Shown: positions 7,978 through 16,232, counted from the stretch's first letter. The stretch is DNA of 38,406 nt from Oscillospiraceae bacterium Zagget6 (GCA_001941075.1 MSHH01000060.1:1-38406); one strand, 5' to 3'. The notes: a model not told the origin generated them from the sequence alone. Program-made: numbers and translations.

Positions 7978-8739
7978 ATGAACTTTTTTGAAATCACTTT
8001 CAGCCCAACCGGAGGCACAAAGAAAGCCGCCGACATTCTGACCCATGCTCTGGCGGAGCAAGTTCTGGAAGTTGATTTGTGTGATCGAACGGCTGATTTT
8101 TCAGGATTCGCTTTGAACAGCGACGACATTGCATTGATCGCCATCCCGTCTTACGGAGGGCGCGTCCCCCAGACCGCTATGGACCGGCTTGGAGCAATTT
8201 CCGGGAACAACGCCAGGGCCGTGCTTGTCTGCGTATACGGAAACCGCGCTTATGACGACACCCTGGCGGAGCTGATGGATGCTTCCCGTAAGGCCGGCTT
8301 CCGGCCAATCGCAGCGGTTGCAGCCCTGGCGGAACACTCCATCGCACGAAAGGTCGCCGCTGGCCGGCCTGATGCGGAGGATGAAAAACGCCTGCGGGAA
8401 ATGGCCGTCCAAATCCGTGAAAAAATCGCCTCAGAGGGTGCTTCCGCTCCTCAAGTTCCCGGAAAAGTGCCGGAGAAACCGGGGCACACTATGCCGGGCA
8501 TGGCGCCGGATGCTTCGTCCGCCTGCGTAAAGTGCGGCCTCTGTGCGGAAAAATGCCCGGTGGGAGCAATCGACCCTGTGACAATGAATCCCGACAACAA
8601 AAAGTGCATCAGCTGTATGCGGTGTGTTTCCATCTGTCCCGTGGGCGCAAAAAAGCTGGGGCGGGTATTCACCAGTGTGGGCGGTGTGGCGCTTGGCGTC
8701 CTCTGCGCGAACCGCAAGGAATGTGAGCTGTTTTTATAA
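7978..8739 (+). CDS. EFR1-family flavodoxin/ferredoxin fusion protein
   Basis: A 253-residue redox protein of the EFR1 type. Residues 1-160 look like a flavodoxin fold, with FSPTGGTKKAADIL near the start as the FMN phosphate-binding loop. Residues 183-220 carry two 4Fe-4S motifs, CVKCGLCAEKCP (Cys183, 186, 189, 193) and CISCMRCVSICP (Cys210, 213, 216, 220). All eight cluster cysteines are present. A GGGGG-rich ribosome site precedes the ATG. It probably shuttles electrons from flavin to iron-sulfur clusters in the cytoplasm of an anaerobe, but the partner is unknown. It is a single-gene unit with its own promoter and terminator, unrelated in function to the sugar genes on either side. Confidence 0.9.
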   Translation: MNFFEITFSPTGGTKKAADILTHALAEQVLEVDLCDRTADFSGFALNSDDIALIAIPSYGGRVPQTAMDRLGAISGNNARAVLVCVYGNRAYDDTLAELMDASRKAGFRPIAAVAALAEHSIARKVAAGRPDAEDEKRLREMAVQIREKIASEGASAPQVPGKVPEKPGHTMPGMAPDASSACVKCGLCAEKCPVGAIDPVTMNPDNKKCISCMRCVSICPVGAKKLGRVFTSVGGVALGVLCANRKECELFL

Positions 8740-8748
8740 AGCATAAAA

Positions 8749-8795
8749 AACGGGGAGAGTGAGCTGATTTAGCTCCTCTCCTCGTTCGTTTTCTT
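8749..8795 (+). terminator. Intrinsic terminator of the EFR1 gene
   Basis: A GC-rich hairpin pairs GGGGAGAG-T-GAGCT with AGCTC-CTCTCCTC (one bulged T), followed by CGTTCGTTTTCTTTG. It starts about 10 bases after the EFR1 stop, in the gap facing the convergent GH32 gene. Confidence 0.75.
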
Positions 8796-8864
8796 TGTCT
8801 TATGAAGGGAAATCCCATTTCTGACGGTGTGGCCTCGCTTCTCTGCCCGGACCCGCCCAGGCGG

Positions 8865-10364
8865 TCAGTCCTCCGTCGGCAGGACCACGTCGTATTTCTC
8901 CACGTCCATCATGGCCGACCCCACCGCCTCAAAGGAGATGCTGTCCGCCTCCTGGGGGGTATAGAGGGTGGATGTCAGGGTCTGCTCTCCGTCGTTGACG
9001 AAAATCTCCACCGAAAACCGGTCCAGCAGGATGCGCAGCTTGATCTCGCCGTTCTGGTAGCGCACCGGCGCCTTCCGGGTGGAGACGATGTTGTGCCGGA
9101 ACCCAGAGTTGCTGCGGTCAAAGCGCAGCACACTGTTCATGGGGTCGTAGGTGATGGAGGTGTAAAACTCTGTGTCCTTGGCCACCTTGATGGTGAACCT
9201 TTGGTACAGGCTCCCCCCTGCCGGGCGGACGAACACCGTCATATCCACGGTGCGGCCGGACACGCTGGGCAGGCACAGCCGTTCCCGGACGTAGACGTCC
9301 CGGTACAGCACCGGCTCACTGCGGTATTGCTCCAGCTCCCGGACGGGGTTCTGGAGCAGCAGGCCGTCCTTCATCCCCAGCTCCCGGGGAATGGTCAGCT
9401 GGCCGAACCAACGGACCCCCTGAGGCTTGTTGTGGCCCGTCTCCGGGGACTGCATCCAGCCGATGAGGATGCGGCGGCCGTCCGGAGCCTCCACCGTCTG
9501 GGGGGCGTAGAAGTCCAGACCGTAGTCCAGGGCGTGGACCTCCGTGCGGTCAAAACTGTGGGTCTTTTTGTCGTAGGAGCCGGTGATGTAGACCACGTTG
9601 TTGCCGTTGTGGAACTCCAGGCCCCGGGCGGTCATCTCCATGGGAGAGGTGATCAGCACCGCCATGCCGTCCAGCTGGAAGAAGTCGGGACACTCCCACA
9701 TCCGGCCATACTGGTTCCGGCAGCGGTCCAGCACGGTGACGTATTCCCACTGCATGGAATCCGGGCTGCGGAAGAGCAGGATCGCGCCGCTGTCGTCCGC
9801 CACCCGGTTGGCGACCACGGCGTAGAAGCACTGCTCTTCCCCGTCCCACCAGATTTTGGGGTCCCGGAAGTCCTGGGCGCTGCTGCCCGCTGGCAGGCTG
9901 TCCACGGTGATGACCGGGTTTCCGCTGTACTTTACGTAGTCCACGCCGTCGCCGTAGGCCATGCACTGGGTCTGGCGGCTCTCGATGAGGCCGTCCTCCC
10001 TCTGCCACTCCTCCACGCCGGTGTACATCAGCAGGTGCCGCCCGTCGGGAAGCTCCAGGGCGCTGCCGGAGAAAACGCCGGCGTTGTCGTACTTCTCATC
10101 CGGGGCCATGGCTGCGGGCAGCCGCTCCCAGCGGATGAAGTCTTTGGTGGTCAGGTGGCCCCAGTGCATATTGCCCCACACCGTTTTGTAGGGGTGGTAT
10201 TGATAAAACAGGTGGTACTCGCCCTTGTAGTAGGAAAATCCGTTTGGGTCGTTGAGCCAGCCCACTGTGGGCGTCACATGGAAAAGAGGACGCTCCTCAG
10301 GCGTGATTTTCTCACCGTAGATTTCCTCGTACTTGCGGGCGCGCAATAAGAGCTTGCTGTTCAT
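8865..10364 (-). CDS. GH32 beta-fructosidase (sucrose-6-phosphate hydrolase / invertase type)
   Basis: A 499-residue glycoside hydrolase of family 32. The three catalytic blocks are present: WLNDPNG (nucleophile Asp39), FRDPK (Asp168, transition-state stabiliser) and ECPD (Glu224, acid/base). A C-terminal beta-sandwich module follows (roughly residues 350-499). There is no signal peptide, so it acts in the cytoplasm on an imported beta-fructoside such as sucrose, a short fructan or their phosphates. No PTS gene is near, and the adjacent importer is an ABC system. This favours free oligosaccharide over sucrose-6-phosphate. It follows the LacI gene, and a copy of the regulon operator lies 30-43 bases upstream of the start. 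The ribosome site (GAGG) is modest. Confidence 0.92.
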   Translation of the reverse strand: MNSKLLLRARKYEEIYGEKITPEERPLFHVTPTVGWLNDPNGFSYYKGEYHLFYQYHPYKTVWGNMHWGHLTTKDFIRWERLPAAMAPDEKYDNAGVFSGSALELPDGRHLLMYTGVEEWQREDGLIESRQTQCMAYGDGVDYVKYSGNPVITVDSLPAGSSAQDFRDPKIWWDGEEQCFYAVVANRVADDSGAILLFRSPDSMQWEYVTVLDRCRNQYGRMWECPDFFQLDGMAVLITSPMEMTARGLEFHNGNNVVYITGSYDKKTHSFDRTEVHALDYGLDFYAPQTVEAPDGRRILIGWMQSPETGHNKPQGVRWFGQLTIPRELGMKDGLLLQNPVRELEQYRSEPVLYRDVYVRERLCLPSVSGRTVDMTVFVRPAGGSLYQRFTIKVAKDTEFYTSITYDPMNSVLRFDRSNSGFRHNIVSTRKAPVRYQNGEIKLRILLDRFSVEIFVNDGEQTLTSTLYTPQEADSISFEAVGSAMMDVEKYDVVLPTED

Positions 10365-10393
10365 GGTCGTGCCTCACATTCTTTTTGGGATTT

Positions 10394-10407
10394 TGGAACG
10401 GGTTCCA
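10394..10407 (-). promoter_or_regulatory. LacI-type operator upstream of the GH32 gene
   Basis: TGGAACGGGTTCCA has perfect 6-bp arms (TGGAAC / GTTCCA). The same motif occurs at 15008, 15072 and 16053, upstream of the transporter and DUF624 genes. The LacI regulator encoded next to it is the likely binder. Confidence 0.8.
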
Positions 10408-10496
10408 TATGTAGATGGAAAGCGCACCGCACAGGTCGCTGACGCGGTTCGTGCGGTGTGTTTCCAAAGCGCCGGTTTCCGGCGGACGCGGGGCGG

Positions 10497-11522
10497 TCAG
10501 ACAGTGGTCGATGCGCCCCGGCGAAGGGTGACGGGAAGGGTGACGGTCTGCGCGGCCAGCTCCTTGCCCTGGATCAGATCCAGCATCATCCGCACCGCCT
10601 CCTGCGCCAACTGGCCGATGGGCTGGACGATGGTGGTGACCGAAGGGTAGGCCAGCTTGGTTATCTGGGTGCCGTCGTAGGACACCAGCCGCAGGTTCTG
10701 GGGTACGCGAAGTCCCCGCTCCTGGGCGGTTTGCAGCACCGCCAGGGCAAAGGGGTCTGTGGCAAAGACCCCGTCCACGTCGGGGATCTCCCGGAACATG
10801 GTCTCGGCAGCCACGCGGTACTGCTCGAAGTCAGCGGTGATCCACTGGTCGGAGCGGGTGTGGCAGGTGACGCCATGCTCCTGCATCACCTGGGCGAACA
10901 CCGCGTGACGGGTGACGGCCGGCGTGGAGACCCAGCCGTGCTCCCCGCCGAAGGGCGTGGCGGGAACTGAATCGTCCGCCCCGCCGAACTGCACCACATT
11001 GTGGCAACCCGCCCGGAGCAGTTCCTCAGCGGCCAGACGACCGCCCTCTCGGTGGTCTGACGAGAGGCAGGGGATGCTGTCGCCCAGATAACGGTCCAGG
11101 GCCACGATGGGCCGGTGGATGTTCTGGTAGCGCTCCAGAGCCAGAGAGGTGTGGGCGGCGAAGATGATGCCGTCCACCACCTGGCGCTTGAGCATGTCCA
11201 GATAGCGCAGCTCGTAGTTCTCCTCGTAAAAGGCGTTGCAGATCATGGTCTGATACCCAGCGGCGCACAGCGCCATCTCGATGGCGTTGACCAGCTCGGA
11301 GAAGAAGGGGTGGGACAGCTCCGGGACGATGACGGCCACGATGCCGGTCTTGCGAAAAAACAGGTTCCGGGCCATTTCGTTGGGGGTGTAGTCCAGCTCG
11401 TCGATGGATTTGAGGACCCGCTGGCGGGTCTCCTCTTTGACATAGCCGTTGCCGCTGAGCACGCGGGAGACAGTGGCCGCGCCCACCTGGGCGTGTCGGG
11501 CAACGTCCTGAATGGTAGCCAT
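10497..11522 (-). CDS. LacI-family transcriptional regulator
   Basis: A 341-residue repressor with the classic LacI layout. An N-terminal helix-turn-helix and hinge (TIQDVARHAQVGAATVSRVL, then NGYVKEETRQRV and LDYTPNEMARNL) is followed by a periplasmic-binding-protein-like sensor domain (VAVIVPELSHPFFSELVNAIE, then DGVFATDPFALAVLQ near residue 240). I take the ATG at 11522 as start because MATIQDV aligns with family N-termini and GGAGG lies about 11 bases upstream. The ATG 18 bases earlier overlaps that box. It lies between the transporter genes and the GH32 gene. It probably represses both through the shared TGGAAC-N2-GTTYCA operators and is released by an incoming sugar. Confidence 0.92.
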   Translation of the reverse strand: MATIQDVARHAQVGAATVSRVLSGNGYVKEETRQRVLKSIDELDYTPNEMARNLFFRKTGIVAVIVPELSHPFFSELVNAIEMALCAAGYQTMICNAFYEENYELRYLDMLKRQVVDGIIFAAHTSLALERYQNIHRPIVALDRYLGDSIPCLSSDHREGGRLAAEELLRAGCHNVVQFGGADDSVPATPFGGEHGWVSTPAVTRHAVFAQVMQEHGVTCHTRSDQWITADFEQYRVAAETMFREIPDVDGVFATDPFALAVLQTAQERGLRVPQNLRLVSYDGTQITKLAYPSVTTIVQPIGQLAQEAVRMMLDLIQGKELAAQTVTLPVTLRRGASTTV

Positions 11523-11604
11523 AGGTACGAATTCCTCCATAGATTGCTGTCCTTAGTTTACAACGCTGCAACGGACTTGTCAAACGGTTACACCGGTAAC
11601 GTAC

Positions 11605-11640
11605 AAAAAGCGGGGCCGGCCGGCAAAGCGGCCGACCCCA
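11605..11640 (-). terminator. Intrinsic terminator after the ABC transporter genes
   Basis: On the minus strand GGGGTCGGCCG pairs with CGGCCGGCCCC (plus 11612-11622 and 11629-11639), followed by GC and five T residues (plus 11605-11609). It lies 36 bases after the second permease stop and before the LacI gene, so LacI expression is at least partly separate. Confidence 0.85.
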
Positions 11641-11675
11641 TAGGAGGGAGGAAAAACAGTTTGCAGGGAAACAGG

Positions 11676-12533
11676 TCAGCCCTTGATACCGGAGGAGGCG
11701 ATGCCTTCCACATAATACTTCTGCATGAAGATGAACATGATGATCATGGGGATGGCAGAAATCACCAGGGCAGCCATAATTGCGCCGTAGTGGACGGGCT
11801 GAGTGCCGAAGAAGGACTGCACAGCCAGCTGAATGGTGCGCTTGTTCTCGCCGGTCATGACCAGGAAGGGCCACATAAAGTCATTCCAGTGGGAGACGAA
11901 GTCCAGGATGAACACAGTGGCGTAGACGGTCTTGGAGATGGGTACGACCACATTGAAGAAGGTGCGGATGGGGCTGCACCCGTCGATGGCCGCAGCCTCC
12001 AGCAGGTCGTTGGGGATGTCGTAGAAGAACTGACGGAACATATAAATCGAGAAGCACTTGGCGATGAAAGGCACCACCAGGGCCTGGAGGGTGTTGACCC
12101 AGCCCAGCTGAGACATCTCGATGTACAGCGGCAGCATAATGGCCTCCATGGGCAGCACCATCAGGGCGATGACCAGGTTCAGGATCAGGCCCTTGCCCTT
12201 GAAGTCAAACTTCGCCAGGGCGTAGCCGCAGATGGAGTTGACGATCAGGTCGAAAATCAAAATCAGGCCGATGTAAAGCAGGGTGTTTTTGAACACCACC
12301 AGCAGGTTCATCCGGGAGAACACTTCCAGGTAGTTGGAAAGCGTCGCATTTGTGGGGACGAACGTCATGATGGAGCTCATGTTGGCGAAGATGTCGGCCT
12401 CCGGTTTCAGAGAGGCGGAGATCATCCAGAGCAGCGGGGAGACAAAGATGACACCGATGACGATGTTTCCCGCGTAAAACAGGAATTTGCTCAGAAAGGC
12501 GGACGCCTTTTTGGATTGCGGTTTTCTGGTCAT
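11676..12533 (-). CDS. CUT1 sugar ABC transporter permease, MalG type
   Basis: A 285-residue inner-membrane permease with about six hydrophobic helices, the first at residues 15-38. The EAA loop that contacts the ATPase is visible as EAAAIDGCSPIRTFFNVVVPI, and the C-terminus ends in the typical GIKG. It pairs with the permease encoded 18 bases upstream and the solute-binding lipoprotein to import an oligosaccharide. No ATPase gene is in the operon. CUT1 systems in Firmicutes commonly share an MsmX-type ATPase encoded elsewhere. An AAGGGGGA box precedes the ATG. Confidence 0.93.
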   Translation of the reverse strand: MTRKPQSKKASAFLSKFLFYAGNIVIGVIFVSPLLWMISASLKPEADIFANMSSIMTFVPTNATLSNYLEVFSRMNLLVVFKNTLLYIGLILIFDLIVNSICGYALAKFDFKGKGLILNLVIALMVLPMEAIMLPLYIEMSQLGWVNTLQALVVPFIAKCFSIYMFRQFFYDIPNDLLEAAAIDGCSPIRTFFNVVVPISKTVYATVFILDFVSHWNDFMWPFLVMTGENKRTIQLAVQSFFGTQPVHYGAIMAALVISAIPMIIMFIFMQKYYVEGIASSGIKG

Positions 12534-12551
12534 AGTTCATATCCCCCTTTC

Positions 12552-13451
12552 TCAGTCTGTGGCCGAGGTGACTCGTTTCATTGCCAGCGACATGGTCACC
12601 ACAATGACGAAGAACACCGCCGCCACCGCGCAGGCATAGCCGAAGTTGCCGTTTTGGAAGCCCTGGGTATAGATGTAATAGACCAGCGTCTTGGTGGAGT
12701 TCTTGGGGCCGCCCTGGGTCATGACGTAGGGCTGGGTGAAGAGCTTCATGGCCTGGATCATGGTGATCATGATGACATACTTGATGGTGCTTTGCAGGCC
12801 GGGAATGGTGACGTAAAGGAACTGCTGGAACTTGGTGGCTCCGTCCACGGAAGCGGCCTCGTACTGCTCGCCGGGGATGCCCTGGAGCCCTGCCAGGAAA
12901 ATCATCATCTGGTAGCCTGCGCCCTGCCAGGCGGACATGAAGATAATGGAGTTCATGGCGGTCTTTTCGTTGCTCAGGAAGTTGATAGAATCAAAGCCCA
13001 GGTTGGTCAGCAGGGAGTTGATGAGGCCGGTGTTGGGGTTGGAGTTGTACAGCACCGTCCACAGGATGGAGATGACCACCATGGAGGTGAGCTGGGGGCT
13101 GAAATACATGGTGCGGAAGATGGCCACGCCCCGGAACTTTTTGGACACCAGCAGCGCCAGCGCCAACGCCAGCGCGCACTGGCAGGGGACGACGATGACG
13201 GTGAAATAGACGGTGTTTTTCAGCGCCTGCCAGAAGTCGCTGTCACCGAACAGCTTGACGTAGTTTTTCAGCCCGATAAAGGTGATGTCGTCCGGCCGCA
13301 TGATCTGGTACTGAAACACGGAATAGTAGACCGTGTAGATCATGGGGACCACCAGGAAGGCCACCAGCAGCACGACCGCCGGGATGACAAACACATAGGC
13401 GGCGATCCGCTCATTCCGCTTGCGGGCAGACAGGTTGGATGCTTTTGTCAT
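12552..13451 (-). CDS. CUT1 sugar ABC transporter permease, MalF/UgpA type
   Basis: A 299-residue inner-membrane permease with six predicted helices, beginning with AAYVFVIPAVVLLVAFLVVP after a short basic N-terminus. The EAA loop reads EAASVDGATKFQQFLYVTIP. It forms the translocation channel with the MalG-type partner encoded just downstream. The gap from the binding-protein gene (about 130 bases) holds a strong terminator-like hairpin, which probably lowers permease expression relative to the binding protein. The ribosome site is AAGGGA about 11 bases before the ATG. Confidence 0.93.
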   Translation of the reverse strand: MTKASNLSARKRNERIAAYVFVIPAVVLLVAFLVVPMIYTVYYSVFQYQIMRPDDITFIGLKNYVKLFGDSDFWQALKNTVYFTVIVVPCQCALALALALLVSKKFRGVAIFRTMYFSPQLTSMVVISILWTVLYNSNPNTGLINSLLTNLGFDSINFLSNEKTAMNSIIFMSAWQGAGYQMMIFLAGLQGIPGEQYEAASVDGATKFQQFLYVTIPGLQSTIKYVIMITMIQAMKLFTQPYVMTQGGPKNSTKTLVYYIYTQGFQNGNFGYACAVAAVFFVIVVTMSLAMKRVTSATD

Positions 13452-13516
13452 GAGGCAATTTCCCTTCTTTCTTCACGAATAGGTGCGGAATTGACATGAT
13501 GCAGGGAATTTTGGGT

Positions 13517-13550
13517 AAAAAATGGCCGCACCGCAGGGACAGTGCGGCCA
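13517..13550 (-). terminator. Hairpin terminator between binding-protein and permease genes (probably leaky)
   Basis: TGGCCGCAC (13523-13531) pairs perfectly with GTGCGGCCA (13542-13550). Six T residues follow on the minus strand and five A residues precede it. Such partial terminators behind solute-binding protein genes are known to set a high ratio of binding protein to permease. Confidence 0.85.
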
Positions 13551-13583
13551 AAAAGGGGTGATTCTGTTTTGTCGGCAGGAGAA

Positions 13584-14951
13584 TTACTCCGCGTAGTAGG
13601 TCTCGTAATTCTCGGTGAAGTTCGCGGAGACGCGGTCCAGCTCGGACTGGATGTAGTCCTCATCCACGGTGCCGGTGGAGGCGGCGTCGGAGAAGATGTT
13701 GGTCATAGCCTCAGCGTAGTCGCTGGAGAAGTTGGCGTAAGAGGGAGAACGGGGACGGGGAGAGGCGGTATTCTCAAGCTGTTCCACGATAAGGGCGCGG
13801 GCGCCTTCCGCATAGTCGGCCATGGCCTCCTCGTCATAGGCGGAGGAACGGGTGGCGGGCTTGGCGATGGCGGCGGCGTAGGTGGCCACGTTCTCGGTGT
13901 TCATCAGCCACTGGAGGAACTCACCGGCGGCGTCAACGTTCTCACAGTTCTTGGAGATGGCGGCAGCCCAGTCGCCGCAGGGGGAGACGGCGGTGCCGGT
14001 GTCGTCAGAGACAGGGTAGTAGGTGACGCCCCACTCGAAGTCGGCGCTCTCCTCCAGGGTGGCGATGTCCCAGGAGCCGCCCAGCATGGTGGCGCAGGCG
14101 CCGTTCAGGAACTCATCGTCGATGGGGTCGATATTGGCATAGCCGTTGGCGATGATGTTGGCAAGCCAGGCAGTAGTAGTGACAGCCTCAGCGCTGTTCA
14201 CATAGCCCTCGGCGGTGGTGCCGTCGTCGCTGATGTAATCCACGCCCTCAGAGACGTACAGCGGCTCCAGCGCATAGGGCAGGCCCTCGCCGTGGTCCAT
14301 GATGATGTGGGTGCCCACATAGCTGTCGGTGGTGCACTTTTCGGCGATCTCCAGGAACTCAGACCAGGTGATGGGGTTGTCGATGGTGCGGGAGTCCAGG
14401 TCGTCCACGTCCACGCCGCACTCGGTCAGGTAATCCTTGTTGTAGAAGAAGGCGACGGAGGATTCAGTGGCGCCGATGGCGTAAAGCTGACCGTCATAGG
14501 TGTTCTGGGTCACGGCGGAGTCTACGAAGTCCTCCAGATCCTCGGCGGTGAAATAGTCGTCCAGGGGAACGGTGACGCCGTTGGCGGCGTAGTAGGAGAC
14601 CTGGGGACCGTCCACGTAGAAGATGTCGGGCAGGTCGTTGGAGGTGACGGCGGTGGCGATCTTGTTGTCGTAGGCGTAGGAGTCAGAGCGGTCGATGGCC
14701 TCGCGGCTGACCTGGATGTTGGGGTTGGCTTCGTTCCACTCAGCCAGCTTTTCTACCCACCATTCCTCCACGGCGGCTTCGTCGGTGGGGCTCCAGATGG
14801 TCAGGTAAATGACCTCGTCGCTGTCGGTGGCGGCGGCGGCGCTGCTGTCAGTGGTGGTGTCGCTGGTAGTGGTGGTGCTGCTGCTGGAGCCGCAGGCCAC
14901 CAGAGACAGTGCCATTGCCAGAGCCAGGACCAGAGCAATGAGTTTCTTCAT
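13584..14951 (-). CDS. Extracellular sugar-binding lipoprotein of the CUT1 ABC importer
   Basis: A 455-residue secreted lipoprotein of the family 1 solute-binding type. The signal peptide MKKLIALVLALAMALSLVAC ends in a lipobox with Cys20 for membrane anchoring, followed by a Ser/Thr-rich linker. The mature part starts with VIYLTIWSPTDEA and continues with the usual two-lobe pattern, including LPDIFYVDG and SGTWDIA-like GGSWDIATLE segments. It captures the sugar outside the cell and delivers it to the two permeases. AGGAGG 8 bases before the ATG at 14951 fixes the start, and the open frame further upstream covers operator and promoter DNA. Expression is driven by the strong promoter at 15098-15126 under LacI-type control. 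Confidence 0.94.
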   Translation of the reverse strand: MKKLIALVLALAMALSLVACGSSSSTTTTSDTTTDSSAAAATDSDEVIYLTIWSPTDEAAVEEWWVEKLAEWNEANPNIQVSREAIDRSDSYAYDNKIATAVTSNDLPDIFYVDGPQVSYYAANGVTVPLDDYFTAEDLEDFVDSAVTQNTYDGQLYAIGATESSVAFFYNKDYLTECGVDVDDLDSRTIDNPITWSEFLEIAEKCTTDSYVGTHIIMDHGEGLPYALEPLYVSEGVDYISDDGTTAEGYVNSAEAVTTTAWLANIIANGYANIDPIDDEFLNGACATMLGGSWDIATLEESADFEWGVTYYPVSDDTGTAVSPCGDWAAAISKNCENVDAAGEFLQWLMNTENVATYAAAIAKPATRSSAYDEEAMADYAEGARALIVEQLENTASPRPRSPSYANFSSDYAEAMTNIFSDAASTGTVDEDYIQSELDRVSANFTENYETYYAE

Positions 14952-15007
14952 AATGGGTTCCTCCTTGTGATTTGATGATTTCCCTTTGAAAAGAGAGCGG
15001 TCATTTA

Positions 15008-15021
15008 TGAAACCCGTTCCA
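15008..15021 (-). promoter_or_regulatory. Second LacI-type operator upstream of the binding-protein gene
   Basis: On the minus strand TGGAACGGGTTTCA, one base different from the GH32 operator within the arms. It lies 57-70 bases before the start codon, in the transcribed leader, 51 bases from the operator at 15072-15085. Two spaced operators would permit a repression loop or roadblock. Confidence 0.75.
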
Positions 15022-15071
15022 CATTTTGAATTTGTGAAACCGCAGCGGGACTGCGGGTAAAATTCCGAATG

Positions 15072-15085
15072 TGGAATCGGTTCCA
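15072..15085 (-). promoter_or_regulatory. LacI-type operator just past the transcription start
   Basis: TGGAATCGGTTCCA, with arms matching at all but one position around a central CG. It lies about 6-19 bases downstream of the predicted transcription start of the binding-protein operon, the classic position for repression. Confidence 0.82.
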
Positions 15086-15097
15086 TATCATGCTTAT

Positions 15098-15126
15098 ATG
15101 ATAACGGACGCAGCGGAAAATGTCAA
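15098..15126 (-). promoter_or_regulatory. Promoter of the ABC importer operon
   Basis: On the minus strand a perfect TTGACA (plus 15121-15126), a 17-bp spacer and TATCAT (plus 15098-15103), five of six matches to the -10 consensus. Strong -35 and -10 boxes with an operator just downstream fit a repressed, inducible promoter. Confidence 0.88.
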
Positions 15127-15268
15127 GCGAATAGATGGATTTTTTTTGCGCCAAAATAGAAAAATGTGAAATCCGACAAAAATAAACATTTCTTTTTGTG
15201 CAGAACCCACAAATGCCCTGCCTCCCGGCAAAGGGCATATCCCTACGCTGTACATCCCCAAAAAGCGC

Positions 15269-15303
15269 GAAAAAAGAGTGACCGACAAGATTGCCGGTCG
15301 CTC
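15269..15303 (-). terminator. Intrinsic terminator after the DUF624 gene
   Basis: On the minus strand GAGCGACCG pairs with CGGTCACTC (one mismatch) and is followed by a TTTTTT tract. It lies just past the DUF624 stop and separates it from the importer promoter. The remaining gap (15127-15268) shows no coding sequence. Confidence 0.82.
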
Positions 15304-15324
15304 TGATGGACAAAAAAGCAGCGT

Positions 15325-16002
15325 TCAGTTGTCCTCCGCGTCCTCCTCTGGTTCTGCGTCCTCCTCCCCTTCCTCAATGGCCTGGATGCGCTCCGGGTCG
15401 AAGAGCCGGGACAGGTGCAGCGAGTTCAGGTAGGCCACCAGCGAGAAACCGATGATGAGCAGCACAAACAGCGCCTGGGGCGCGTAGGTGGGAGAAAAAA
15501 AGAAAATCAGGATGGGCAGCACGTCCAGCAGCATGATAAAGATGGTGAAAATGCTGTTTTTCATGGCCAGCAGAAAGCCGTGACGGACGGATTCCCACAC
15601 GCCGCCGCCGAAATAGGCCAGCGCCGGAAACGCATGGCTCACCGCCGCCAGGTAGAAATAGCCCACGGAGAGGATGACCACCTGAAACACGAACCGAAAC
15701 CCAATGTCCCAGGAGGAGGCGGCCCAGAAGTCCAGCACCAGCACAGCGCCAACTCCGACAGCCAGCAGGAAGAGCAGGGTCCCCTTTTTCAGGTTCTTGC
15801 GGAAAGCCCGGAAAAAGGCCCGGTACAGGCCGGTGTCCTCCCGAAAGACCATGCGCAGGGTGACATCGTAAAGGGCCGTGGTGGTGGCCCCCAGGGTGAC
15901 GATGGGCAGACTGCACACCACCCAGATGACATTGAGGAAGATCAGGTCGATCATGCGGTTGAGCAGGCGAACGACGGAATTGTCCTGTTGCAGGAATTTC
16001 AT
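15325..16002 (-). CDS. DUF624 (YesL-like) membrane protein
   Basis: A 225-residue membrane protein with about five hydrophobic helices and an acidic tail rich in Glu and Asp. The N-terminus FLQQDNSVVRLLNRMIDLIF and the following NVIWVVCSLPIVTLGATTTAL are typical of the DUF624/YesL family. These small proteins are often encoded in CUT1 sugar importer operons of Firmicutes, and their exact role is unknown. It has its own promoter with a TGGAACGGGTTTCG operator inside the spacer, so it belongs to the same LacI regulon. AAAAGGAGG lies 7 bases before the ATG. Confidence 0.88.
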   Translation of the reverse strand: MKFLQQDNSVVRLLNRMIDLIFLNVIWVVCSLPIVTLGATTTALYDVTLRMVFREDTGLYRAFFRAFRKNLKKGTLLFLLAVGVGAVLVLDFWAASSWDIGFRFVFQVVILSVGYFYLAAVSHAFPALAYFGGGVWESVRHGFLLAMKNSIFTIFIMLLDVLPILIFFFSPTYAPQALFVLLIIGFSLVAYLNSLHLSRLFDPERIQAIEEGEEDAEPEEDAEDN

Positions 16003-16040
16003 GGAATGGCCTCCTTTTGCGATTGCCGGTTGGTAAAGAC

Positions 16041-16069
16041 ATTATAACAATATGGAACGGGTTTCGCAA
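16041..16069 (-). promoter_or_regulatory. Promoter of the DUF624 gene
   Basis: On the minus strand TTGCGA (plus 16064-16069), a 17-bp spacer and a perfect TATAAT (plus 16041-16046), about 40 bases before the start codon. Confidence 0.82.
16053..16066 (-). promoter_or_regulatory. LacI-type operator inside the DUF624 promoter
   Basis: TGGAACGGGTTTCG occupies the spacer between -35 and -10. Repressor bound there would block RNA polymerase directly. It is the fourth copy of the regulon motif in this window. Confidence 0.75.
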
Positions 16070-16140
16070 TAGGATAATCAAAAAAAATTGAACGATTCAA
16101 AGATATGGCGGCTGGTTGATCTACTTCCCAAAAAGCGTCA

Positions 16141-16186
16141 AACCAGCACTGCACAATTCGGCAAATACGATTGTGCAGTGCTGGTT
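16141..16186 (-). terminator. Long perfect hairpin after the permease remnant
   Basis: A perfect 17-bp stem (AACCAGCACTGCACAAT at 16141-16157, complement at 16170-16186) with a 12-base loop. It lies 46 bases past the stop of the truncated permease. On the minus strand it is followed, after a few bases, by CTTTTTGG, a short T-run. It may be a terminator or a small palindromic mobile repeat. Confidence 0.55.
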
Positions 16187-16232
16187 CCATTCGTTACGGT
16201 ACTGTCCAGTCCAAAGGAACAGCAAATCGCCC

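Noticed and set aside
11115-13499. 794-codon plus-strand open frame opposite the LacI and permease genes
   Set aside because: Covers three well-supported minus genes; its His/Asp/Gly-rich product has no domain.
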